The notes under the pieces: model-generated
Told to the model about the DNA's origin: nothing
Database searches by the model: none
Seen by the model: only the letters and a program-made list of their open reading frames with translations
Shown here: piece by piece, positions 8,601-17,226 of the stretch
Position numbering within the stretch: the stretch's first letter is position 1
How the letters are laid out: each line of letters starts with the position of its first letter
Source of the DNA: Saprospirales bacterium GYS_P2D
GTDB taxonomy: Bacteria; Bacteroidota; Bacteroidia; Chitinophagales; Saprospiraceae
Direction of reading: 5' to 3'
Assembly (NCBI GenBank): GCA_009833045.1
Contig: WUUP01000004.1
Location: 367,907-431,906, forward strand
DNA: 64,000 nucleotides
Position numbers and translations under genes: made by a program

Positions 8601-10650
8601 TTGGTATGGCAATGACGTACTGCCCAGACATGTCCGTAGTATCCACAGCTAATCCATTGAGCAAGATTACTACTGAGTCTATCCCGCAATAAATGGTATC
8701 TGGTACAGATGGATCCGGATCTTGATCGAATGCTTGCAATATCTGCCCTGAGAAAGAGAAACTGGTAAGATCAGTGAAATCACGATTGCTAAGCTGCTTG
8801 AAGTTGGTTTCAATCGTCTGATCAGTATATTCTGCTGGATCAAATTGATGCATAATTCCATTATGCATATATGTAGCTTCTACATCAAAACTGGCCTCAT
8901 CATCACCATAGTAAATATCGGTTATCGAATAATAGCCTTGTGTATCGCTCACATCGGTATAGCTGCCTATGGTCAAGTTGTCTCCAGGTACGGAGCTGGT
9001 ACGTGTAGCAGTTACGGTGACTCCAGCTACTCCTGCACCAGGTCCTCCTCCAAATGCCGGACTTGTGATACGACCACTGATGGCTCCATCTGCAGGGATC
9101 ACATGAATGCTGATTTCATCAGAATATGCCTTTTTACCACAATCATTTACCACTACTTGTCTAAAGTGCGTGGTCTGATCAAGGATCGGAATATCAAAGC
9201 TTGTACTATTAGAAGATCCAGTTGCTTCTACCCATACTCCAGAGCTACCCACTGACGACTCCCAATAATAGGATAAGGGTGTAGGAGAACCACTGGCCGC
9301 CACAGTCGTGCTAATGAATCCTGGATCAGTTCCTTCTGGTATCGTTGGCTCGCCGTTGAGTAGGATCACAGCAGCTGAAGTAGTAGAATTAGTAAAGTCT
9401 ATGGTGACTGAGGAAGTGTAAGCAGTCACTCCACAGACCTCGGCTTTTCTGCGTAACGTAATGTCAGTCGTATCCATAGCACCGTAGTCTCTTAAGGTAG
9501 CTCCTTGCTGAGCGAGTTCTTCCCAGCTGTCAGCTGCAGAATCATAGATTTCCCATGAGTAGATTGCGGCCTCCCCATTTATACTATCTGCATTGTTGGT
9601 ATTGACGATATCTTCTATTGTGGCGTCCTCGCAGGCTTCTGTTTGATCTGTAGCGATGCTGCCAGGATCGATGGCAGTACTTTGTGCCGATATCTCGAGG
9701 TTGAATCTTTCGATGATATTGCTTGACATTCCTTCGACCACTATTCGGTAGGTGCCCGGACAGAGCTGGATGTTGCTTATGCCTGTCTTACTTAGTTCAC
9801 TTGCTACGATGTGATCATTAGCATCTATGAGGTACAGCCGATGGTATTCTTGGGTGAGATAGGTATTGAATATCGACACTTCTTTTGCTATATCTGCCAC
9901 CTCGAATGAATAGGTCACATCAGGTCCGTCGATCATATCCCAATCATCACTGTATCCCACATCAATGGTATAGCCACTTGGAGCACTACCATTTCGATTG
10001 TAGTGAGTCTTTGATTGACCTTGCTGCACTATACCAAATGACAGAGGCTCCGACTTTCTACCAGCACTATAGCGCCAGGTATGTCCCCATGCCAAGATGG
10101 ATTGATTTCCTTGGATCGTTTGACTATGATTGTGAAACTGAGTAGGTGTAATATCATCCTTAAGATCCTTTCGTACTCTGAAGAATCCGTAATAGTCCTG
10201 GTTGGTTGAATTACAGTGGTGACCTCCATCATCTTCCCAAGATTCAAAGTTGAGATCATAGGCCGTATTAGAAGTTTGAAGTTTTGACCAAGTATTACTG
10301 ACAGCATCCCAGTCTTCGTAGCAATATGCTCCATTAGGATTAAAATGACAATCAGCAGAAAACGTTTGGCACAAAGTGATATCTGGATTACTTCTGATGT
10401 CATTCCAGGTACCATTATCATCTTGAGCTAAATAGGTTTTGAATACTAACTCTGAGACTCCATTAGTACCATCATCAGAAGTCTGTGACCAAAATGAATA
10501 GGCCAATCGTACCTGATAGTTTATTTTATCATCATTTTCTACTTGAGCTATCATAGTAGTCTGACTGAAAATCAGAATTAATGGAAGGCACCATTTTACT
10601 ATTAAATGTTGATGATCGGCTTTAGTCGTTAATTTTTTTGATGATTGCAT
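5602..10650 (-). CDS. Large secreted multidomain protein with C-terminal 3-coathanger-like domain
   Basis: A 1682-residue exported protein with a signal peptide around residues 19-36 (LPLILIFSQTTMIAQ). The order seen is: an N-terminal beta-rich region with a possible pre-peptidase-like sandwich (about 230-320); Ig-like repeats with paired Cys; CarboxypepD_reg/CnaB-like modules (about 520-720, e.g. GVTVTATR and GYYSITDI); a central region rich in Gln, Ser and Asn; a Big_5-type Ig domain near 1540-1620 (MIDDIMDPAGNK); and a last ~45 residues with the pattern VQFKASN...SFEIELGAIF, which match the '3-coathanger stack' module common in Saprospiraceae. No catalytic motif was recognised, so adhesion or matrix structure is the likeliest role. 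Neighbours are a small overlapping ORF upstream and a stand-alone LuxR HTH gene downstream. Confidence 0.82.
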   Translation of the reverse strand: MQSSKKLTTKADHQHLIVKWCLPLILIFSQTTMIAQVENDDKINYQVRLAYSFWSQTSDDGTNGVSELVFKTYLAQDDNGTWNDIRSNPDITLCQTFSADCHFNPNGAYCYEDWDAVSNTWSKLQTSNTAYDLNFESWEDDGGHHCNSTNQDYYGFFRVRKDLKDDITPTQFHNHSQTIQGNQSILAWGHTWRYSAGRKSEPLSFGIVQQGQSKTHYNRNGSAPSGYTIDVGYSDDWDMIDGPDVTYSFEVADIAKEVSIFNTYLTQEYHRLYLIDANDHIVASELSKTGISNIQLCPGTYRIVVEGMSSNIIERFNLEISAQSTAIDPGSIATDQTEACEDATIEDIVNTNNADSINGEAAIYSWEIYDSAADSWEELAQQGATLRDYGAMDTTDITLRRKAEVCGVTAYTSSVTIDFTNSTTSAAVILLNGEPTIPEGTDPGFISTTVAASGSPTPLSYYWESSVGSSGVWVEATGSSNSTSFDIPILDQTTHFRQVVVNDCGKKAYSDEISIHVIPADGAISGRITSPAFGGGPGAGVAGVTVTATRTSSVPGDNLTIGSYTDVSDTQGYYSITDIYYGDDEASFDVEATYMHNGIMHQFDPAEYTDQTIETNFKQLSNRDFTDLTSFSFSGQILQAFDQDPDPSVPDTIYCGIDSVVILLNGLAVDTTDMSGQYVIAIPNIGEHTITAVKNGLAFSPVNYTAYIDQNYADQDFFNKETRTVSGFVGGDCGTILGQAVLQFSSIDNCINRMVTTYADGSYQIELPARKYNVQLVDMIDPAPYSALEVEAFFNQAFQLDLRTTDQMLDFIYQPPPVLMLSGLPDPTSCDPAMIVVPQLEPITLEVDIYQGSLASCPMDTGYVLIVDEISGRQNETIEIPISQGKITYNLLPDLPNLVAPYTKSISITAFDTLGQSASVTQDMIITGARPRDQTFTTVSPDIPFMILRDPPGDASYSYVEESMTNELATSFQVAGGASVNTWLDVKLGQKFAAGVGFSVETAYWGQIGLSNEISSEMVNTEESILSITQNQRFETSDGELISGTSGDVFIGGAMNLIYAAADILEVDGCEIDIDVDLMIANDGFATTYVYTEKYIRETIINQLEFLATNSSHPDSAQYYQDQVAVWRQTLQQNEELKENAQELSGAYSNISFSNNAPYESSTTVSSAESSNIEFNVEIATEIAAEVGVEIGGSGFNGGVKAKFRMQTGTSRNSTQTSSMTTGFHLEDNNIGDGYTVNIKRDPVYNTPVFDLVAGISSCPHEVGTQARDLPELIAINPVITDIPEDGLAEFTLRLRNLSESGEMRTYYLQFDQSSNPDGASIWLGGSPYIEPIAYTIPYQNSVDVLVKVGRGASNVFSYEGLTFRLYPLCEAGADGSAATLASEAVINAFFDTPCSDIRMASPYDGWIINSDNIEIDIHAVDYDIDQLDQLMLQISPIGLNSWSTVTVWESVDLNENDHLGANLGTELIGNLSSWQDGAYDLRLKLICGSNSIYSQRASGIIDTKAPSLFGLPHPVDDHLSAGEEISATFDENIDCSNSQITMRNLVTGFDLPATMSCFENKIMVQPAQNLIDQGNAIYRIMIDDIMDPAGNKTSYNWEFRVGDHIELPIFSCEDMLVQNSSDGNSSTINEGVYRGLTIESDGKISSGDQVQFKASNDLTLLPSFEIELGAIFTGEIEACED

Positions 10651-10807
10651 GATTCCTTTTTTTTATGGATGAAGATGGAGTGACCTCAAGATTTTGATTT
10701 GTCTCGCTATAGCTTTGAGTTAACTCATGTAGCTTCTGTAGTTCTCTCAGGAGATTTACATATAGCTGAGTGATCGAATCCTTTGGGTGTGAATTATCGT
10801 TGTTCAT
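10622..10807 (-). CDS. Small hypothetical protein overlapping the large secreted protein gene
   Basis: A 61-residue ORF from an ATG at 10807 with a GGAGG one base upstream; the frame can be extended to a GTG at 10912 (96 residues). Its end overlaps the start of the 1682-residue gene by 29 bp in another frame, an arrangement that suggests translational coupling. The protein is polar with a short heptad-like helix (YVNLLRELQKLHELTQSY). No family was recognised. It could be a real coupled small regulator or a chance ORF in the divergent promoter region facing the histidine kinase gene. Confidence 0.35.
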   Translation of the reverse strand: MNNDNSHPKDSITQLYVNLLRELQKLHELTQSYSETNQNLEVTPSSSIKKRNHAIIKKIND

Positions 10808-10929
10808 GCCTCCGAAGATGGTCTCGATTCGCCCAAATGAATAGAATATGGTCTCAACTAGACCAAAGTGGGTGGGAAGTGGATTTTTCTGATTAACTTC
10901 CAAATAGTCCACCTATGTAACTTGCGTCA

Positions 10930-13110
10930 ATGAAAAAATTAATCCTTCTATCACTGCTCGTATGGAGTGCTCACTATGGGCTTTACTCTCAAACTGCCGA
11001 GATCGATAGTTTAGAAACCTTGATTCAACAAGCTCCAGATGATACTAGCAAATTGAAAAATTTGGTCCCTCTCATATCCAAAGTCAGAAGGGTAGACCTC
11101 AATAGAGGCATGGCATTAGTAGAGAAAGGCTTGACCCTATCTCAAGAGATTGGTAATGACGAGTATACCTGTCGAATTGGATTGGAAAAAGCGATGATTC
11201 TATTGAATAGCGGCAAGACTGATTTGGCACTTGAGAAGTCTCTTGAGATGGGGAGTCTGTGTGAAAAAGTCGATTTGCTTAATAAATCTGGTACTGCATA
11301 TTTTTTAGCCAGCAATGTTAGCTTAAGTAAGGGTAATCCGAAGGATGCTATGAAGTATGCTCAATTGAGTATAAAGAAAAGTCGAGAAGGGGACTATACC
11401 TATGGACAGGTATTAGGACTGAAGGCACTTGGAGATATTGCAGAAGGACAAGGTGATTACGTCAAGGCCTTAGCTCATTATCAAGAAGGTATGGTCATCT
11501 CGAAGGAGAATAATTTTGGTTCTCAAATCATGGTGCTAAATAATAATCTCGGTATTACATATGATATGATGGGGATGAATGATAAAGCTTTAGGACATTA
11601 TATCGAGGCCGAAGAGTATGCGGACAAGAATGGAGAACGAGATGGGCAGATTAGTTTTTTAGCCAATATAGCCGACATACTTGGGATGCAGGGAGAGTAT
11701 CAGAAAGCATATGATATCAGCATGAAAGCACTGGAGATAGTGAGTCAAACCAATAATAAAAGAGAAGTACCTGGCTTGTTAAGTCAATTAGGGAAGTTGT
11801 CAGGTCAATTGGGTGATACTGATAAAGAACTTGATTATTATCAACAGGCAAGGGCACTCTCAGAAGAGCTAAATAATCAGAGAGCCCTATCCTTCAGCTT
11901 GGATAATCTGGCTAATTATTACCTGAGGTATGGACCAAAGTCAAAGGCCGAACCACTTTTCTTAGAAAGCTTACGTATCCGTGAAGCTATTGATTTCAAA
12001 CCTGGTATCAGTAAGAGCTATAATAATCTTGCTGAGTATTATGAGGCAGAAAATCAGCCTAATAGAGCGATAAGGTACTATAGCCAAGCAGAGCAGATAG
12101 CCAAAGAAATGAACTATCAGGAGGAATTGAGGAATAGCTATAGTGGATTAGCTCGAATGCATGCAGATCGGCAGAACTATAAAGAAGCATATGCTTATCA
12201 ATCGCAGTATTTGATAGTCAAAGATTCCATATGGAATGAAAATCGAAATGCCGAGATAGCTCGAATGGAAGTGCAATTTGATATCAAACAGAAGGAGAAT
12301 GAAATCGCAGATTTAGAAGAAGATCGAAGGATATTGCAAGAATCTCGTAAAAAGGATCTACGGATAAGGCAGTTATTGATCGCTTCAGCATTATTGTTAG
12401 GCTTGCTTCTGTTCTCAGTAATATGGTGGGCTCGAAGTATTAAAAAGAAAAACAGCATCATAGAAGAATCTCGTAGACAGGTCAGCCAGTCTCTTTTAGA
12501 AAAAGAAACCTTGCTCAAAGAAATACATCATCGAGTCAAGAATAATCTTCAAATCGTATCCAGTCTGCTCAATCTGCAGACTCGACATGCCACCGATGAT
12601 CAAACGATATCTACTATCAGAGAGGGGCAGAGTAGGGTGCAGGCCATGAGTCTGATACACAATCAATTATATCAATCAGAAAAGCTTCATATGATAGATA
12701 TGCAGGATTATCTGTCACGCTTGATTCAGAATATCAATACCATGTTTCATGAACATAGAATCTCTACCGAGGTTGATGCTGAGGGAGTAGAGTTTGATAT
12801 AGATACTGCGATGCCATTAGGCTTGATCATCAATGAATTGGTCACTAACTCCTACAAGTACGCTTTCGCTAAAGGGGAAGAAGGACTCATTAAAATCAAG
12901 ATTGATGAAATGGAGAATGGTTCCTATCAATTGATGGTCAGTGACAATGGTAAAGGCTTTGATCATGGTACGAAAGAATCGAAATCCAACTCTCTTGGTT
13001 TAAGGTTGGTCAGTATATTGACCAAACAACTCAATGGGGAAGTAAACAATATGAACAAAGATGGAGCCACTGTACTCATTGATTTTGCACCAGCTCAGAT
13101 GGCTGCTTGA
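10930..13110 (+). CDS. TPR-containing HisKA_2 sensor histidine kinase
   Basis: A 726-residue membrane sensor kinase. A signal sequence (1-20) leads into a periplasmic array of tetratricopeptide repeats (about 30-430), then a coiled coil (about 440-475), one transmembrane helix (about 480-502, LLIASALLLGLLLFSVIWW), a HisKA_2 dimerisation domain and a HATPase. The phosphoacceptor is probably H534 in EIHHRVKNNLQ. The N box (NELVTNSYKY), G1 (DNGKGF) and G2 (SLGLRL) are intact. TPR sensors of this form are frequent in Bacteroidota, and the ligand is not predictable. It is divergent from the large secreted protein unit and converges, with a 4-bp gap, on a LytTR response regulator that is its likely partner. 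Confidence 0.9.
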   Translation: MKKLILLSLLVWSAHYGLYSQTAEIDSLETLIQQAPDDTSKLKNLVPLISKVRRVDLNRGMALVEKGLTLSQEIGNDEYTCRIGLEKAMILLNSGKTDLALEKSLEMGSLCEKVDLLNKSGTAYFLASNVSLSKGNPKDAMKYAQLSIKKSREGDYTYGQVLGLKALGDIAEGQGDYVKALAHYQEGMVISKENNFGSQIMVLNNNLGITYDMMGMNDKALGHYIEAEEYADKNGERDGQISFLANIADILGMQGEYQKAYDISMKALEIVSQTNNKREVPGLLSQLGKLSGQLGDTDKELDYYQQARALSEELNNQRALSFSLDNLANYYLRYGPKSKAEPLFLESLRIREAIDFKPGISKSYNNLAEYYEAENQPNRAIRYYSQAEQIAKEMNYQEELRNSYSGLARMHADRQNYKEAYAYQSQYLIVKDSIWNENRNAEIARMEVQFDIKQKENEIADLEEDRRILQESRKKDLRIRQLLIASALLLGLLLFSVIWWARSIKKKNSIIEESRRQVSQSLLEKETLLKEIHHRVKNNLQIVSSLLNLQTRHATDDQTISTIREGQSRVQAMSLIHNQLYQSEKLHMIDMQDYLSRLIQNINTMFHEHRISTEVDAEGVEFDIDTAMPLGLIINELVTNSYKYAFAKGEEGLIKIKIDEMENGSYQLMVSDNGKGFDHGTKESKSNSLGLRLVSILTKQLNGEVNNMNKDGATVLIDFAPAQMAA

Positions 13111-13114
13111 TTGG

Positions 13115-13849
13115 TCAATGTTGGATATTCAGTTTTTTCCTTAATTCCAGGTGATAGTTTCTGGCCATCGGCACAGAATGGTCTTGCAGTACTATTTCGG
13201 TAGGACGAATCTCCTGTAGATAATTTAGATTGACGATGTACGATTTATGACATTTAAAAAATTGATAGCCCTCCAGTTCATCCATCAATACCTGAAGCGG
13301 TTTTCTGATCAGGTGTTTTCTCTTAAGTGTGACTAATTCGATGTAGTTATCTGCCTTTTTGCAGTATTGTATATCCGATATAGGTAGCTTGATGTATCGG
13401 TGATGATCCTTTATGAAGAAAGCATCATTGAAAACTTTATGACTTTGCTCCTTGTCAACAGATTCTGTATGACTGTCTCCTGACTGCCCAAATGTCTCCA
13501 TAGCAATTTCGATAGCTGCGATTAGCTGTTGCTCACCAAAAGGTTTTACTAAGTATGAAGATGGACGAGTATACTTGGCCTTATTGATCGTAGTCTTATC
13601 TCCTAATGAACTTGTATAGATGAAAGGTATATCTGCATTGTCATGGAGATAATTACCAAAGTCAATCCCAGATAAAGGTCCTTTTAAATTGATATCTATC
13701 AAAGCAAGATCGATTACCTGGTTCTTTTGAGCAGCAATAGCTGATTCGTACGATGGACAAATATCAATCACCGAATACCCATTTTTCTCAAGCATAAAGG
13801 ACAAATCCTCAGCTATGATAGCTTCATCCTCGACGATTAAGATGTTCAT
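13115..13849 (-). CDS. LytTR-family response regulator
   Basis: A 244-residue two-domain regulator. The receiver domain (1-~120) has acidic residues at V-E-D-E (7-9), phosphoacceptor D52 (LALIDINL), a T/S switch (YTSS) and K-P-F near 102. The LytTR DNA-binding domain occupies about 145-244 (LPISDIQYCKKADNYIEL, then FFKCHKSYIVNLNYL). The stop codon lies 4 bp from that of the convergent TPR histidine kinase. This tail-to-tail arrangement suggests a cognate pair that is not cotranscribed. Targets are unknown; the adjacent large secreted protein is a candidate. Confidence 0.92.
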   Translation of the reverse strand: MNILIVEDEAIIAEDLSFMLEKNGYSVIDICPSYESAIAAQKNQVIDLALIDINLKGPLSGIDFGNYLHDNADIPFIYTSSLGDKTTINKAKYTRPSSYLVKPFGEQQLIAAIEIAMETFGQSGDSHTESVDKEQSHKVFNDAFFIKDHHRYIKLPISDIQYCKKADNYIELVTLKRKHLIRKPLQVLMDELEGYQFFKCHKSYIVNLNYLQEIRPTEIVLQDHSVPMARNYHLELRKKLNIQH

Positions 13850-13952
13850 ATAGTTCTTGATTGAGAGTTGTTACTTATTTCCATTAAGATAACAAGACTC
13901 ACCCAATTAACTAATATTCCTTGGAAGTTTGCTCCATGAGTTAAACACAGAA

Positions 13953-15389
13953 TCAGCTCTTCTTACGGTAGTCCAGTGGCGGCTCTCTATCACCGAGCAA
14001 GGCTTTGTATTCAAAGTCTTCTCCTGTACGACGACTGAGCTCGCTTTTAGCTTGGTGAATGGTCTCTGGATCTTGGATGAGATCTATAGCAGACTCGGCT
14101 AATACCTTAGCAGCGAGGAGCATGCCTTTATGACCGATACTCATACCGCCTGCAGCTACTGCCTGCCATGTGTGTGCCGTCGTCCCAGGCACCCATGTAG
14201 CAGTGACTAATCCTGCAGTCGGTACGACCCAGCTGACATCTCCTACATCAGTGGAGCCTCCACCTCCTTTTTCGATGACTCTGAATGCGCCTACTTTTGA
14301 GGTAGAACTGAGCGGCTTGATCATACGCTCTGGGAGTGTGGTTTGTATTTTTTCGGCGAAAGCCTGCTCCTCCTCAGTATAGCTGAACCCTCCGGTCTCT
14401 TTTAGATTTTCATAGACGACCCTGGATAGTGCTTCATTTGGCATGAGATTGTACACACCATGGATGATCTCATAGTCCATCGTCGTGCCTGTACCTTGAG
14501 CGGCACCTTCGGCCGCAGCGACCACTCTGTCAAATGTCTCTCTGGCTACGTCCATATCTGGATGACGCACATAGTAAAATACTTCGGCAAACTCTGGGAC
14601 GACATTGGGCGCTTCGCCTCCACTGGTGATGACGTAGTGGATACGGGCATCCGAGGATACATGTTCTCGCATGAGATTGACCATATAGTTCATCGCCTCG
14701 ACTCCATCGAGAGCGGAGCGGCCATTTTGGGGAGCCACTGCGGCGTGTGAGGCGATACCGTGAAATCTAAACTTCGCACTTTTATTAGCCAGTGATGATC
14801 CAGCGCTGGCGTTGTTTTGATCACTGGGATGCCAGTGGAGCATTGCATCGACATCGTCAAATAGTCCTGCCCTGACCATGTAGACCTTTCCTGCTCCACC
14901 TTCTTCGGCTGGAGTGCCATAGAGACGGATCGTACCCGGTAGCTTAGACTGAGAGAGCCAGTCTTTAGCCGCTATAGCTGCAGCTACGCTCGCTGTGCCA
15001 AATAGATGATGACCGCATGCATGACCATTGCCCCCTTCTGTGACCTGCTGACGAGTAGGTACGGCGTCCTGAGATATGCCAGGTAGTGCGTCAAACTCTG
15101 CCAGCAGTCCGATCACTGGTCCTCCTTCGCCATAGCTGGCCACAAAGGCAGTCGGAATATCAGCTACGCCTGTCTCAATGCCAAATCCTGCCTCCGCTAA
15201 AGTCTCCTGTAGGAGCCCAGATGACTGCTCCTCCCGATATCCAAGTTCGGCAAAATTCCAAATCTGGTGGGCTATATCCGTGTACTTATCTTGCTGAGCA
15301 TCGATGCTCGTAGATACGGACTGCTGCGCTACACATGAGCTGATCATCAATGCTATCAATACGGAGGTAAGTAAGTGTCGTCTATGCAT
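13953..15389 (-). CDS. M20 amidohydrolase, AbgB-like, lipoprotein
   Basis: A 478-residue M20D-type metallo-amidohydrolase resembling the p-aminobenzoyl-glutamate hydrolase B subunit and N-acyl amino acid hydrolases. The signal peptide has a lipobox-like MISSC near residue 19. The metal-binding region shows LLAEFDALPG, GHACGHHLFG and HWHPSDQN; the lid domain lies about 220-330 (FHGIASHAA). The catalytic Glu is in PAEEGG. It hydrolyses amide bonds of acylated amino acids or dipeptides, and the exact substrate is not evident. No A subunit lies nearby, which is usual for single-chain homologues in Bacteroidota. It is monocistronic by spacing. Confidence 0.87.
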   Translation of the reverse strand: MHRRHLLTSVLIALMISSCVAQQSVSTSIDAQQDKYTDIAHQIWNFAELGYREEQSSGLLQETLAEAGFGIETGVADIPTAFVASYGEGGPVIGLLAEFDALPGISQDAVPTRQQVTEGGNGHACGHHLFGTASVAAAIAAKDWLSQSKLPGTIRLYGTPAEEGGAGKVYMVRAGLFDDVDAMLHWHPSDQNNASAGSSLANKSAKFRFHGIASHAAVAPQNGRSALDGVEAMNYMVNLMREHVSSDARIHYVITSGGEAPNVVPEFAEVFYYVRHPDMDVARETFDRVVAAAEGAAQGTGTTMDYEIIHGVYNLMPNEALSRVVYENLKETGGFSYTEEEQAFAEKIQTTLPERMIKPLSSTSKVGAFRVIEKGGGGSTDVGDVSWVVPTAGLVTATWVPGTTAHTWQAVAAGGMSIGHKGMLLAAKVLAESAIDLIQDPETIHQAKSELSRRTGEDFEYKALLGDREPPLDYRKKS

Positions 15390-15501
15390 GCTTAGGGCTT
15401 TTTAAAATGATATTATTATTTCCTCTCGTGCTAATGTAATCATTGGAAAGGAAAAATGGTATTTGGTGATGAAATGACAACATACTGCGGAGAAAGATCT
15501 A

Positions 15502-17070
15502 TCATCTCAATAGTGTCACATCTCCATAAAAGACCTCTGGCTCACCCACATCAAAAGTCACATGCATCCTATACATGTATACCCCTGAGCTGAGGTCGCC
15601 ACCGTCCCATTCTGGGCCTCGGAATACTTGATTTCCCCATCGGTCAAAAATCTGAATGTCCACCTGTGCCACCAGTGGCTCTGCGATGTAGGGTCTGAAT
15701 ACTGCATTGTCTCCCAGTGCTCCTGGAGAAAAAACATTGGGGATGAAGACCTTAGCATAGTCGAGATCTACGAGTAGTAGGCTGTCACATCCGAGAGATG
15801 ATACTAAGGTCAGAGGATAGTCTCCTTCGCCTTCGAGCGTCATGTCTGCTATATCAAATGACTGTCCCTGATACAGGGTCAGTGCTAAAGTATCATATCT
15901 GGCTCCGATCAGATCCAACTCTAAAGTGACGATGCTATCACAGTTGTCCACACTCTTGAAAGTATCAATATAGGTGCCCACCTCACTGAGTGTCCTATCT
16001 CCAAATGTATAGCTATCACCGACGCAGATATTGCGCCGTTCTGGAGCGTCTATCACTGGCTGGCGATATTCAAATGCTGCTGAAAGTCTACAGTCGTCAC
16101 CATTAAAGATCCGCACCTGATAATCTCCGTCTCCATAATGCTGCGTGAGCTCGCCGAAAGCCTCTCCTACGAGCGCTACGCCATCCTTGTACCACTGATA
16201 GGAAAAGCTGAGATTGTCAGGTACTGATAGGGTATAGTCCTCGCTGCAGGGGTGCTGAGACTCTCTGATCTGTAGATCAAAAGCTGCTAAATCGGATAGG
16301 AGCAGATTGTCAAAGAAATAATAAAGACTCACTGGTGTAGACACTGCCTCACAGTCCGGGCCGATAGCAATGGCATAGATATCCTGTCGAGGAGTGATAT
16401 CAAGGATGGTGTTGACCCATTGGCTGCGATTGCCACCAGAGACACGGACCTCGGCCAGTTTTTCCCAGTTTGGATCATTGGAGGGACAGCCAAATGATTC
16501 ATTGCCACGACCAAAGGGAAGATACTCACAGCTACGTGTACCAAAAAAGGAGATATCAATCGGTGGAGATCGCTGCAGATCTACGAATCCTACATCAAAC
16601 TGAAAGCGATAGGTAGAATCCTGCTCCAACGGATTGATCAGGCAGGCTCCCGCGTATTCTTTCCAATAGGGCTCAGGATTGCCTTGCCTGACACGACCAT
16701 CCCTGAATCCCATGATACCATCTCCATCGGGGAAAGGCATAGGCGGTGGAAAATCATCCCAGCCGAGCCAATTGCAAGAGTGGATATAATCAGTCGTGGG
16801 CTCAGAGGCTTGGATCCAGTCGGTAGCACAGTTGAGCTCACTACGATCGCCAGGGCAGCAGTCTTGATCCTCAAATGAAGGATTAGGTATCAAGGAGACG
16901 GGCTCGATTACTTCGCAGTAGCAGTCTGGATCATTGAGATCTATGAGGCGGTCGCCATCGTCGTCGAGCCCATTATCACAGATTTCGACTTGGGATAGTG
17001 CTATAGTGGATGACAGCATCCATATGATGCTGAGCAGCAAGTAGGTCCTATATCTGGCGGCGCTCTTCAT
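15502..17070 (-). CDS. T9SS type B cargo protein (CHU_C domain)
   Basis: The ATG at 17070 is preferred over an upstream in-frame one (17199) because it starts directly with a signal peptide (YLLLSIIWMLSSTIALSQ). The 522-residue product begins with a short Asp-rich segment (CDNGLDDDGDRLID) and a beta-sandwich region of about 200 residues. Ig-like/SprB-like modules follow, and the last ~85 residues match the gliding-motility-associated C-terminal domain (FIPNVFSPGALGDN, IFDRWGNQVF, SSGVYMYRM) that directs export by the type IX system and surface attachment. No enzyme motif was found. It is a surface-exposed or secreted protein of unknown binding partner, and good evidence that the organism has a type IX secretion system. 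Confidence 0.88.
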   Translation of the reverse strand: MKSAARYRTYLLLSIIWMLSSTIALSQVEICDNGLDDDGDRLIDLNDPDCYCEVIEPVSLIPNPSFEDQDCCPGDRSELNCATDWIQASEPTTDYIHSCNWLGWDDFPPPMPFPDGDGIMGFRDGRVRQGNPEPYWKEYAGACLINPLEQDSTYRFQFDVGFVDLQRSPPIDISFFGTRSCEYLPFGRGNESFGCPSNDPNWEKLAEVRVSGGNRSQWVNTILDITPRQDIYAIAIGPDCEAVSTPVSLYYFFDNLLLSDLAAFDLQIRESQHPCSEDYTLSVPDNLSFSYQWYKDGVALVGEAFGELTQHYGDGDYQVRIFNGDDCRLSAAFEYRQPVIDAPERRNICVGDSYTFGDRTLSEVGTYIDTFKSVDNCDSIVTLELDLIGARYDTLALTLYQGQSFDIADMTLEGEGDYPLTLVSSLGCDSLLLVDLDYAKVFIPNVFSPGALGDNAVFRPYIAEPLVAQVDIQIFDRWGNQVFRGPEWDGGDLSSGVYMYRMHVTFDVGEPEVFYGDVTLLR

Positions 17071-17226
17071 GATGAAATGAAATACCCATAGAAGGTAGTA
17101 AACAAAGTCGGGATCAAGAACAAATTGCCGGATTAACTCATTCTGAGTGCGATTAGGATATCGAGATTCTGCAGAATTGTAGATATTCGCCATGCTCAAT
17201 TCATAAGCTCAAAAAAATACAGCAAC

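Noticed and set aside
9885..10145. Plus-strand short frame inside the large secreted protein gene
   Set aside because: It is antisense to a continuous 1682-codon gene, with composition unlike a protein and no motif.
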